Shown piece after piece: positions 46,864 through 55,020 of a stretch of DNA of 64,000 nt. Made by a program: the position numbers and the translations under genes. Location: positions 5,603-69,602 of the forward strand of contig JAAUZH010000011.1 in assembly GCA_014804675.1 (NCBI GenBank), written 5' to 3'. Below the pieces are notes generated by a model. It did not search any database, had not been told where the DNA came from, and worked only from the letters and a program-made list of their open reading frames with translations. Position 1 is the first letter of the stretch, and the number at the start of each line of letters is the position of its first letter. This DNA comes from Lachnospiraceae bacterium (lineage in GTDB: Bacteria > Bacillota > Clostridia > Lachnospirales > Lachnospiraceae).

Positions 46864-47879
46864 GCTTTTCGTCCTTTTATGATCCAAAGTACTACCGGCG
46901 CGCCGAAAATAGCCGTCACAGTACTGATACTCAGTTCGGTTGGAGCAAGTATTGTTTTTGCAAGCAGATCGCAAAACAGACAGAAAGCACTTCCCCCAAC
47001 AAAGCAGGCAGGTATCATCCGTATTGGTTCTGCTGTATTCAGCAATTTCTTGACCAAATGCGGCACTGCAATTCCAACAAAAGAAATCGGTCCTGCAAAT
47101 GCTACAATGCACGCAGATAAAATACTGGAGAAAATTACAATGCACACACGCAAAAGCTGTAAATTAACACCAACGTTCCGCGCATAGGCATCTCCCAACT
47201 GATAAGCGCCAAGCGGCTTTGACATCAGAAAAATTGCAAGAAACGAGGCGGAAACCACAACCGTCATAACTCTTACGCTTTCCCATGTCATTCCCGAAAA
47301 ACTCCCCCGTGACCAGTTGTGGAGGTTCACAATATCCGCATCATCAGCAAATGTAACTACCAGTTCCGTGACCGCTGAACAAATGTAGCCAATCATAACG
47401 CCACTGACTACCAGCATTGACATATTATGGATTCTATGGGACATCAAAAGTACAAAGCCCATAGATAACATAGCTCCAATAAACGCTGCAAAAATCATAG
47501 ATGCTGATGTCACCCTTACTCCTCTTCCCATGAGAAAAACCATTACAAGCGCAACCACCATTTTAGCTCCGGAAGAAATTCCTAAAACAAACGGTCCTGC
47601 AATCGGGTTATTGAAGAATGTTTGCAGAAGATATCCTGCAAGCGAAAGCGCCCCACCAAGAATCAACACGGCTGTCGCCCTGGGAAGCCTGATATCCCAC
47701 AGAATCCTTGTTACCGTTTCGTTACTTTTCTGCCCGCCAAATACTCTTGCCACATCCGGCAATGCGATCCTGACACTTCCAATGCAGATATTTAGTATAA
47801 AAAAAAGGAAAACACAGGCTCCAAGCAAAAAGAAAGCCATGATATATCTGCTTTTTTCGTTCTTTTGCATAAGAATCAT
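46860..47879 (-). CDS. FecCD/BtuC-type ABC permease
   Basis: A 339-residue permease with about nine or ten membrane segments. Shows the family marks DIRLPRATAVLILGGALSLAG, LQTFFNNPIAGPFVLGISSGA and GPISFVGIAVPHLVK (the coupling region). Partner of the ATPase and the lipoprotein receptor on either side. It lies in the riboswitch-controlled operon, so a corrinoid substrate is the best guess. Confidence 0.92.
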   Translation of the reverse strand: MILMQKNEKSRYIMAFFLLGACVFLFFILNICIGSVRIALPDVARVFGGQKSNETVTRILWDIRLPRATAVLILGGALSLAGYLLQTFFNNPIAGPFVLGISSGAKMVVALVMVFLMGRGVRVTSASMIFAAFIGAMLSMGFVLLMSHRIHNMSMLVVSGVMIGYICSAVTELVVTFADDADIVNLHNWSRGSFSGMTWESVRVMTVVVSASFLAIFLMSKPLGAYQLGDAYARNVGVNLQLLRVCIVIFSSILSACIVAFAGPISFVGIAVPHLVKKLLNTAEPIRMIPACFVGGSAFCLFCDLLAKTILAPTELSISTVTAIFGAPVVLWIIKGRKA

Positions 47880-47897
47880 ACCCTTTCTGCCAGTCTT

Positions 47898-49085
47898 TCA
47901 ATCCAGATGGTAAAGATAGTTCATATCATCATTTTCTCCCTGCATCATCGCATGGATATCCTCTATGAAATATCCGATTGCAAGAGACTGTTGGTACATA
48001 TCGTTTGTAGTACACCACACATTTCCATTCTTCACAGCCTTAAAATCCGCAAGCAGCTCACATTTATCAAGCAGTTCCTCCACACTGGAAACGCCGCCGT
48101 CAATGGAACTGTTATAAATCAGGAAATCCGCATCTTTTGCTCCGGCATAAAATTCTTCTACCTGCATATTCATGGTGGAACGCTTTGTTTCAGGATCGCC
48201 TAAATTTTGAAAGATATAGCTGCCACCTGCAAGTTCTATCATCTTCGGAACATAATCAGAAGACTGGCGTACCTGCACCATACCATTAGAAGTAATGAAA
48301 AAGAAGGCTACTGTTTGATCTGATTTTACGGATGCACTTACCCGCTCAAGAATTTCTGCCTGATCCGTAAATATTCTTTCTGCTTCCTCTTCCTTCCCAA
48401 GCAGCGCCCCATAAAATTTCACCCATTCTACCCTGCCAAGGGGATGCGACTCATAGCTGGAATAGTCTATCATAACAGGGATTCCAAAGTTCTCCAGATT
48501 TTCCACTACTTCAGGTGAATGCGAAATCATCATGTTTTCTATGGCAAGCGCACAGTGATTTGAAACAAGCAGCTCATAATCCGGCTTGCTGTATTTTCCC
48601 GCATAAAGGATATTTCCCTTCTGCATTTCCTCTTTAGCTGCTTCAATGAACCAGCCGTCTTCCTTTTGCCCTGAAAAAGCAATGGAATAAAGTCCATCCA
48701 ATTCACTGAAAATATCCATTGCCGAAGATGCCACCAGATAGATGTCTTTTACCGGATGCCTAAGCGGTACGATTTCTTTATCTAAATTCTGTGGCACTTC
48801 TCCATTTTCCGGCACGATCAAAAACTGGGTACCATCCATTGTTATCGTTAGTAGGGTATAACCGCCTTTATAATAGTCAACCTTGAAATTTTCCGCATAC
48901 TGCAGCTCTAAGCTTTTCTCATAAACCAGTTCTTCTCCTATATCAAAATCTGATATATCCAAATCCGACTCTGATTTTCCCCCTGTATCTGTCATTACTT
49001 CAGAATCGAGAGAAGGACTACCACAGCCATACAGCCATAGCAGCCCCATAAGAAGCAAAACAAACGCCTTTTTTCTTCCTCTCAT
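47898..49085 (-). CDS. Lipoprotein substrate-binding protein of the BtuF/FepB class
   Basis: A 395-residue surface lipoprotein (lipobox LYGC, Cys at residue 21). A ~60-residue acidic linker is followed by the helical-backbone binding fold, with VPLRHPVKDIYLVASSAMDIFSELDG, a central SHSPEVVENLENFGIPVMIDYSSYESHPLGRVEWVKFYGALLG and YKPEADFLIYNSSID-like KDADFLIYNSS. Binds cobalamin, siderophores or similar ligands for the downstream permease. Longer than typical BtuF. Confidence 0.88.
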   Translation of the reverse strand: MRGRKKAFVLLLMGLLWLYGCGSPSLDSEVMTDTGGKSESDLDISDFDIGEELVYEKSLELQYAENFKVDYYKGGYTLLTITMDGTQFLIVPENGEVPQNLDKEIVPLRHPVKDIYLVASSAMDIFSELDGLYSIAFSGQKEDGWFIEAAKEEMQKGNILYAGKYSKPDYELLVSNHCALAIENMMISHSPEVVENLENFGIPVMIDYSSYESHPLGRVEWVKFYGALLGKEEEAERIFTDQAEILERVSASVKSDQTVAFFFITSNGMVQVRQSSDYVPKMIELAGGSYIFQNLGDPETKRSTMNMQVEEFYAGAKDADFLIYNSSIDGGVSSVEELLDKCELLADFKAVKNGNVWCTTNDMYQQSLAIGYFIEDIHAMMQGENDDMNYLYHLD

Positions 49086-49105
49086 CTTATTCCCTACTTT
49101 TCTTC

Positions 49106-50047
49106 TTATTCTTTGACCGCTGTATCTGAATGGAAAGTGAGTGTATATTCTATTTCATGAGGTTTACTCATTGCCACAGTATCACCAATAACCCCTATTG
49201 GTTCATCAAATGTAAGAACGGGTATCTCAAAAACAGAATCCCCTTCCGTATTTACCGGCAGATACTTTTCTCCATTCACTATCATATAATCATAATTTGG
49301 GCTGTTCCACTGTACGGTTGCCATTGCTTTTCCATCTTCCACGGTTACAGATACGGGAGACAAAATTTCCGCCTTTCCGCTTCCACCCTCAAAGGTAATT
49401 TCCATACTGTATGTACCATCTTCCAAAGATACTGCATCTTTTACCTGTTCATCATGCTCAAGCGGAACCGGATTGGAGACACTGACCTTATGGTCATACC
49501 ATTTTCCCTTTGTCCCGATCAACGCCAGATCAAATTCAGCCTCAAGATAAGGGACAGGCACATCAAAGCCGTAGACTTCTTCTGTCATGCCATCACTGTA
49601 TGTGACTGTATCCTCCGTCGGCAAAAGCAGTTCTGCCCCCTCTTTCGCGGCATCTTCAGCAAATCCGGGATAAAGATTGATAATTTTTTTGGAACCAAGC
49701 GAAATATGGATTGTCATTTCCCCATTTTCTACTGTCAGCGTTCCCTTGCCGTCACAGGTTTCATTGACACGAAACATACTGCTGTCCGTTGTAAACTCTG
49801 CCGTATAAATCCCATCCGGTAATGCCACTGATTCCTGATTCCGCTTAACTTCTTCATTACTTTCAGAGTTATCTTCCGCTGACTCTTCAGGAAATGTTTC
49901 CGGTTCAGTTTCTGATGTTTCCTCTGCATTTTCTTCTGCAACAGCATTTACCGCAGAATCGGATTCCTGTGTATTATTGTTATTCCCACAACCTCCAAAC
50001 AGCATGACCGAGAGAAGCGCAATAACAATTATTATATTTTTCTTCAT
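49106..50047 (-). CDS. Lipoprotein with two similar beta domains
   Basis: A 313-residue lipoprotein (lipobox FGGC). After a ~55-residue Glu/Ser/Asn-rich linker come two related domains. Domain 1 starts LPDGIYTAEFTTDSSMFRV, with ENGEMTIHISLGS. Domain 2 starts LEDGTYSMEITFEGGSGKA, with EDGKAMATVQWNSPNYDYMIV. The DG-x-Y and (V/E)-x-DG-x-(M/A) patterns recur in both, as in NEAT-like or other surface ligand-binding sandwiches; no family is certain. It lies between the CbiK-like lipoprotein and the importer receptor, so a role in capturing the imported compound at the cell surface is plausible. Start at ATG 50047 (GGGTG 6 bases upstream); GTG 50056 is possible. Confidence 0.7.
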   Translation of the reverse strand: MKKNIIIVIALLSVMLFGGCGNNNNTQESDSAVNAVAEENAEETSETEPETFPEESAEDNSESNEEVKRNQESVALPDGIYTAEFTTDSSMFRVNETCDGKGTLTVENGEMTIHISLGSKKIINLYPGFAEDAAKEGAELLLPTEDTVTYSDGMTEEVYGFDVPVPYLEAEFDLALIGTKGKWYDHKVSVSNPVPLEHDEQVKDAVSLEDGTYSMEITFEGGSGKAEILSPVSVTVEDGKAMATVQWNSPNYDYMIVNGEKYLPVNTEGDSVFEIPVLTFDEPIGVIGDTVAMSKPHEIEYTLTFHSDTAVKE

Positions 50048-50064
50048 GCTACTCACCCTGCCTT

Positions 50065-51339
50065 TCAGTCTTTCATTACCGCTGCCGTATGTTCCACATA
50101 AAGCTTCTGAATTACTTCAATAGAGCCAAGACCAGTAATCTGTGCATCTACACTGTCAAAATTGCCGGAAGCATTGAACATACTGAGCCATGAATCCTCA
50201 TCTTCTCCTGCCATATCATTATTGGCATGGTCACCTGCCACGACCATCAACGGACGGAGTATCACCTTCTTATAACCTGCCTGTGCCACGGCATCTATCA
50301 CTGCCTCACAGGATGTTTCCTCCGGATTTCCTTCTACAGTACCGATAAACACATTATTATACCCAAGCGCTTCCATTTGTGACTGCATCTGCGTATAAGA
50401 CACTTTTGCCGTATGATAAGTGCCATGCCCCATAAACACGAATGCCACGCCGTCCTCCATCGCCGCACTCAAATCTTCAAATCCTGCATCCTTTACTGCT
50501 GCTTCCGTGAGTGCCTTTGCAACTGCTTCTTTATCCGCATTGATCACTGTGGCATCTGCGCCAACCTCACCAAGAAGCGGCTCTGCAACTTTTACTGTTT
50601 CAAATTGACTCCGATATGCTTCGACCACTTCCATTAACTCGTCATACTCCGCACCGTGCATTAAATGAGTGGGCTGTATCACTAAATTCTTTACTCCATT
50701 TGCTACTGCACGCTCCATTGCCTGATCCATATTATCAATGAACTCTTTATCACGAGCCTGCACATGGTTAATAATAATCTGTGCCGTAAAAGCCCTTCTT
50801 ACAGACCAGTCAGGATTTGCTGCCTGTATTGCATCCTCAATTCCTTTGATATCATCAACACGACTGTCGTTAAATGAAGTTCCAAAGCTGACTACCAGAA
50901 TTTCATTTTCTCCGATATCATCCTGATTTCTCGGATCATCTTTGGAAGCGTCGCCTGTATCCCTGCCAAAATAATCAGGATCGGCTTCTTCACCTTCCAC
51001 CAGTTCTTTCTGAGCATCGGTAAGCGCATCCCATGCCTCTTTTGCCTGCGCACACTGGGCATCAGTATCTTCTGTTCTCTCCTGTACATAGATTGCGTCA
51101 ATCAATGCAGCAACTTCATCCGCTGCTTCCTGATCAGAAACTGCGTTATCTCCTGCTTCTGATTCGTCTGTCTGATCTTGGCTGTCATTCTCTCCTGCCG
51201 ATTCTGCATTCTCCGTACTTCCCTCCTCTGTCTGTACGGTATTTCCCGCCGATGTGGGAGTCTCCTTTGAACAGCCTGTCAGTGCCAGTGAGCATGTCAT
51301 GGCACTTGTTAATAAAGTAACTATAAATTTCTTTTTCAT
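50065..51339 (-). CDS. cbiK: Exported CbiK-type cobaltochelatase lipoprotein
   Basis: A 424-residue protein. Residues 1-24 are a lipoprotein signal (VTLLTSAMTCSLALTGC). Residues ~25-140 form an acidic linker with a small helical spacer (AKEAWDALTDAQKELVEG). Residues ~150-424 are a CbiK-type class II chelatase: ENEILVVSFGTSFNDSR, metal-ligand His regions QPTHLMHGAEYDE and VAFVFMGHGTYHTAKVSY, and VAGDHANNDMAGED. Cytoplasmic CbiK inserts cobalt into sirohydrochlorin, but this one should sit on the outer membrane face, like the periplasmic CbiK of Desulfovibrio. First gene of the operon, with AGGAGA 4 bases before ATG 51339; the longer reading from 51366 is rejected. Confidence 0.88.
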   Translation of the reverse strand: MKKKFIVTLLTSAMTCSLALTGCSKETPTSAGNTVQTEEGSTENAESAGENDSQDQTDESEAGDNAVSDQEAADEVAALIDAIYVQERTEDTDAQCAQAKEAWDALTDAQKELVEGEEADPDYFGRDTGDASKDDPRNQDDIGENEILVVSFGTSFNDSRVDDIKGIEDAIQAANPDWSVRRAFTAQIIINHVQARDKEFIDNMDQAMERAVANGVKNLVIQPTHLMHGAEYDELMEVVEAYRSQFETVKVAEPLLGEVGADATVINADKEAVAKALTEAAVKDAGFEDLSAAMEDGVAFVFMGHGTYHTAKVSYTQMQSQMEALGYNNVFIGTVEGNPEETSCEAVIDAVAQAGYKKVILRPLMVVAGDHANNDMAGEDEDSWLSMFNASGNFDSVDAQITGLGSIEVIQKLYVEHTAAVMKD

Positions 51340-51501
51340 TTTTCTCCTCTCTTCCTTCCCTGCCATTCCACAAGGATATTATTTTTATTAAAATATCGCG
51401 CAATATTTTATCATTATCATCGAGCAGGGAAAATTTTCCCTACTCACCGCACCGCCCCATGTCGCTGCAAGCGCCTATATTCATTATGCGGGCGTGTACA
51501 T

Positions 51502-51538
51502 AAAAAAATCCCCTACCATAACTACGGTAAAGGATTTA
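51502..51538 (-). terminator. Riboswitch expression-platform terminator
   Basis: On the minus strand AAATCCTTTACC pairs (with G-U pairs) with GGTAGGGGATTT around a short loop, followed by TTTTTTTATG. It lies between the aptamer and cbiK, so transcription is expected to stop when cobalamin is bound. Confidence 0.75.
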
Positions 51539-51649
51539 TACACAAAATAAGCCTGCAAAACACTCTGATACAAACAACAGTCCATCATGCTTTCTGCAAG
51601 TTCAAAACGTACAACCAGTTACTCGTGGTCCGAAACAAACGTTTCTGTA

Positions 51650-51828
51650 CAACATTCAGGCAGGTCTCCCGGCTTATAGATCATCACATCCGCCGTCTTC
51701 CCAGTTTCCCAGTGACATATCGGCTTCTACTCCCTAATTACGGTGACGAGTTCGTACAGGATTTTCACCTGTTTCCCTTTTCACCAAAACCAATGCTTAT
51801 TCCATGCATTGTTTTGACACCTGTATGC
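51650..51828 (-). ncRNA. Cobalamin riboswitch aptamer
   Basis: Read on the minus strand: ACAGGTGTC near the 5' side, GGTGAAAAGGGAAACAGGTG, AATCCTGTACG, CCCG-less junction with GTCACCGTAATTAGGGAG, the B12 box-like GAAGCCGATATGTCACTGG, GGGAAGACGGCGGATG, and the closing AAGCCGGGAGACCTGCC. These are the conserved blocks of the adenosylcobalamin class. Controls the 21-gene operon. Confidence 0.93.
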
Positions 51829-51847
51829 TATTTATTCAATTGTACAA

Positions 51848-51875
51848 AGTATAACACATTTTTTCTTAATGTCAA
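51848..51875 (-). promoter_or_regulatory. Promoter of the cobalamin operon
   Basis: Minus strand TTGACA (51875-51870), 16 bases, TATACT (51853-51848), placing the start just upstream of the riboswitch. Confidence 0.75.
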
Positions 51876-51924
51876 TAATTGTAAAATAATGTATTTATTA
51901 TCAAAAAAATCAAATCAATAATAT

Positions 51925-51995
51925 GATTATCTTGTGATAAAATATCGTTATAAAAAATGAGAAATAGCCATCCTGTCCTGTGAAATGACTATTTC
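51925..51995 (+). repeat. Relic of the type I toxin-antitoxin cassette
   Basis: The promoter-side motif AAAATATCGTTATAAA (51939-51954) is joined directly to the terminator part (GAGAAATAGCCATCCTG...ATGACTATTTCT); the toxin gene between them is deleted. Both parts match cassettes 1 and 2. Confidence 0.7.
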
Positions 51996-52009
51996 TAATG
52001 AGACATATC

Positions 52010-52205
52010 CTTATCAAAATATCTTCGTAATATCCTGCACCGTTTCTAATGCTTTATCGGCATTATCCTCTGCAATATAATCCTTGATCTTTTTTTAATC
52101 TTATGCCACTACCGGATTGATCCGCAACCTCATCATCAATCTACTCTCCAACCTTAGCCTTTAATTCGTCCATTGTCAGCCATTTCCATCTTTCACAGCT
52201 TCTTC
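52010..52205 (-). pseudogene. Decayed small gene
   Basis: Read on the minus strand: WLTMDELKAKVGE-like text, a stop, then IDDEVADQ, a frame change in a run of A, and KDYIAEDNADKALETVQDITKIF before a stop. Apparently a broken hypothetical gene; family not recognised. Confidence 0.4.
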
Positions 52206-52219
52206 TGCCTCATGCAGCC

Positions 52220-53524
52220 TCACACCATCCTAAGCACCACCGTAACCCGCATATCCCCCTGCTTCATCTCCGCAAAAATCTCCCCCTTCATCTTATGCAG
52301 AATTTCCCTGCATATATACAGCCCCAGTCCGCTGCCGCTTTTTTCCTTCCCGTTAGATCCCCGGTAAAAGCTTTCAAAAATATGGGACAGTTCCTGTTCC
52401 GGCAGGGAATTTCCCGTATTTTCTACTGTAACAAGCAGGCAGTCCTCTTCCTTTTCAAAATAAATCCTGATTGCCTTTCCGTCCCCGTACTTTACGGCAT
52501 TTTCCATAATGTTCTCAAATACCTCTAATGCTCTGTCAAAATCACCGTAAAGCAGGCAGTTTTCATAATCCTCTACTTGGAATTCTGTATGCAGGAGAGC
52601 TAATTTTTCCCCATAAAAACCGGTAAACTTCTCCATTAAATTCTTTAAATAAAATTCTCCAGGATTTACCGGAATGTGAAGGAAGTCTTCCGTAGCGGCA
52701 GCAATGATCTTTTCAATATAGCCTTCCATTAAAGAAGCCTTTTCCAAAATTCCATCCACTGCCTGATTCCTTTTTTCTTCCTGGCCATATAGTCCTTTTT
52801 GCAATGCCTTTCCATATAGATAAATAGAGCTTAGAGGTGTCTTTAAATCATGGGAAAGGGATAAGAGCATAGTCTTTTTCTCTCTTTCCAGCTCCAGATT
52901 TTTCCGCCTGTTATCCTCCAATGTTTCCCGGAGCATATCAAGTCCCCACAGAAATCTCCCAAAATAGCCCTCTTTTTGCTCCTTCAATCCCTGTACCAGA
53001 TTTCCTTTTGCTAACCAAAAAGGATATTCCTTAATCTGCTCAAAAGGCATGATCAGCTTCTTTTTCACATAGACCAATATGGCAAGCAACGCAAAAAAGC
53101 AGCACAAGGCAGTTCCATCTAACAATAAAAGCCGGGAAAGACTGTTGTTTTCCCCTTCTTCCTGATAGGTTAGCTTCAGGTAACCTGTTCCTGTTTTTAA
53201 AGCAACAGGATAAAACATGGCATCAGACACAGGAACCTGATAAAACTCCTCTGTTTCTAAAAAGGAAGCTCCTTCTTCCAAATACTCTATTTTCGTAATG
53301 GTCTTATAATCGGAAACAGGGATGCTTTCTGCAAGCACCCCTAAATCCGCATTTTCGTTTTCTTCCACTTCCTGTTTCATGACAGCCAGAATCCGGTTAC
53401 CTTCTACCTTATGAAGTTTTGCTTTTTCTTTGTCCACACTTTTTATATAAAATACATTTGCTGCCGTTACGATTGTCAAAAAGAAAAGGACTGCTGCCAA
53501 CATCATTCTATTATATTGCTTCAT
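52220..53524 (-). CDS. Sensor histidine kinase of the FtsX-type exporter locus
   Basis: A 434-residue membrane kinase: segments near residues 8-26 and 135-152 enclose a ~105-residue extracellular sensor. Then a HAMP-like linker, H-box SLSHDLKTPLSSIYLYGKALQ, N-box NIMENAVKYGDG, and GSGLGLYICREIL. Overlaps the regulator stop by 4 bases; part of a permease-ATPase-regulator-kinase unit typical of peptide-antibiotic sensing and efflux. Confidence 0.93.
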   Translation of the reverse strand: MKQYNRMMLAAVLFFLTIVTAANVFYIKSVDKEKAKLHKVEGNRILAVMKQEVEENENADLGVLAESIPVSDYKTITKIEYLEEGASFLETEEFYQVPVSDAMFYPVALKTGTGYLKLTYQEEGENNSLSRLLLLDGTALCCFFALLAILVYVKKKLIMPFEQIKEYPFWLAKGNLVQGLKEQKEGYFGRFLWGLDMLRETLEDNRRKNLELEREKKTMLLSLSHDLKTPLSSIYLYGKALQKGLYGQEEKRNQAVDGILEKASLMEGYIEKIIAAATEDFLHIPVNPGEFYLKNLMEKFTGFYGEKLALLHTEFQVEDYENCLLYGDFDRALEVFENIMENAVKYGDGKAIRIYFEKEEDCLLVTVENTGNSLPEQELSHIFESFYRGSNGKEKSGSGLGLYICREILHKMKGEIFAEMKQGDMRVTVVLRMV

Positions 53525-54195
53525 ACCATTTTATACCCCACTCCCCAGACAGTCAGAATATGCTCCGGCTGTCTTGGATTTACTTCGATTTTTTCCCGGA
53601 GCCATTTGATATGCACCGTCAGGGTAGATGGTTCGCTAAAGCTGCCCACACCCCAGATCCGATTGAATATCCATTCCTTTTTCAATACCTTTCCCTGATG
53701 TTCCATAAGCAGGGTCAGCAGCTCATATTCTTTTGCAGTCAGCTCCAGTTCCTTTTCAGAAAGGAACACCCTTCTTCCTTTCAAATCCGCTTTCAAGTTA
53801 GCAATTGTTAACATTCCGGGCTTCTGCCCTTCTTCATAATTCCTTCGAAAGACTGCGCGGATTTTTGCAAGAAGTATATCAATATCATATGGCTTTTCCA
53901 TATAATCATCTGCCCCTAGAAGCAGAGCATTCAGCTTATCATCCTTTTCCACTCTTGCACTTAATACTACTATGGGAACGTTATCTTCTTCCCGGATTTT
54001 CCTGCATATATGAAATCCATCCAGTCCCGGCAGCATGATATCAAGAAGCACAAGCCTGACACGGCTTTCGCTTATAAAGGAAAGAGCCTCTTCTCCCGTC
54101 CTTACATGGGCAGTTATATATCCCTCATTTCTCAGAAAATCGCAGAGCACTTCTCCTAATTCTTTTTCATCCTCCACTACTAAAATATCTACCAT
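53521..54195 (-). CDS. OmpR-family response regulator
   Basis: A 224-residue regulator: acidic pocket VVEDEKELG, phospho-acceptor Asp in LVLLDIMLPGLDG, switch residues VVLSARVEKDD, YMEKPYD; winged helix with LTAKEYELLTLLMEHQGKVLKKEWIF and ILTVWGVGYKM. The receiver's Lys region reads EKPYD where KPF is usual. Probably controls the operon starting at 57378. Confidence 0.94.
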   Translation of the reverse strand: MVDILVVEDEKELGEVLCDFLRNEGYITAHVRTGEEALSFISESRVRLVLLDIMLPGLDGFHICRKIREEDNVPIVVLSARVEKDDKLNALLLGADDYMEKPYDIDILLAKIRAVFRRNYEEGQKPGMLTIANLKADLKGRRVFLSEKELELTAKEYELLTLLMEHQGKVLKKEWIFNRIWGVGSFSEPSTLTVHIKWLREKIEVNPRQPEHILTVWGVGYKMV

Positions 54196-54216
54196 AGTTC
54201 TTTCCTTTTCCTATGC

Positions 54217-54990
54217 CTACCAGCCCATTTCCATAAGCCAGCCGTTTAAAGTACGCTCCCTGTCTCTTAAATCCTGTTCTGCCTGAAACTTTCCAAGCTT
54301 ATATTCATCCTCTATTCTTCCGTCTACCAGATAAATCACCCGGTCACTTTTGGCTGCTACCCGCACATCATGGGTAACCAGAAGGATGCTGGTTCCTTCC
54401 CGGTTAATCCGGTTCAGCTCCTTCATTACCTCATAGGAAGCCTGCTTATTTAGAGAACCAGTTGGCTCGTCCGCAAAAATAATCTTGGGATGATTGATCA
54501 GACTTCTGCAGATACATGCCCTTTGAAGCTGTCCGCCGGAGACCTCATTGATATCATTGTCCGCCACCTGTATAATATCCAGCTTTCTCATAAGCTCCTC
54601 TGCCTGTTCATTAATTTCCTTCCTGCTTCTCCCGGCTCTGCCTTTTTCCGCCTGATAGGCAGGCAAGATAATATTATCATAAATGGAAAGATTTTTTAAC
54701 ATATACATCTGCTGGAAAATAAATCCCATTTCCACCAGCCGCACTTTTGCCAGCTCTTCCGGCTTAAGACGGCTTAAATCCTTTCCAAAAAAGTCCACGC
54801 TTCCGGCTGTCATGCTGTCCATGCTGCTTACTGTATAAAGCAAAGTCGATTTCCCCGAACCGCTTGGTCCCATAACAGACACCATTTCCCCTTCCTTTAC
54901 GGTAAAGCTCACATTTTTTAATACATTATTCTGCCTTTTATCCATCACATAGGTCTTACATAAATCTTTTACTGCTAATGAATTGCTCAT
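54217..54990 (-). CDS. LolD/MacB-type ABC transporter ATPase
   Basis: A 257-residue ATPase: Walker A GPSGSGKSTLLYTVSSMDS, the Q-loop VEMGFIFQQMYML, signature VSGGQLQRACICRSL, Walker B IIFADEPTGSLN, switch His in LLVTHDVRVA. The Q-loop and FADEPTG are typical of ATPases paired with FtsX-like permeases. Start at 54990 has GAGGAAG 5 bases upstream; the 55011 start has none. Confidence 0.94.
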   Translation of the reverse strand: MSNSLAVKDLCKTYVMDKRQNNVLKNVSFTVKEGEMVSVMGPSGSGKSTLLYTVSSMDSMTAGSVDFFGKDLSRLKPEELAKVRLVEMGFIFQQMYMLKNLSIYDNIILPAYQAEKGRAGRSRKEINEQAEELMRKLDIIQVADNDINEVSGGQLQRACICRSLINHPKIIFADEPTGSLNKQASYEVMKELNRINREGTSILLVTHDVRVAAKSDRVIYLVDGRIEDEYKLGKFQAEQDLRDRERTLNGWLMEMGW

Positions 54991-55020
54991 TCTTTTCTTC
55001 CTCTCTTCCATACTGATTTT

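Noticed and set aside
46864..47145. N-terminal extension of the ABC ATPase frame
   Set aside because: The extra 94 codons lie out of frame inside the permease gene and are Cys-rich nonsense; ATG 46863 overlaps the permease stop in the usual ATGA manner.
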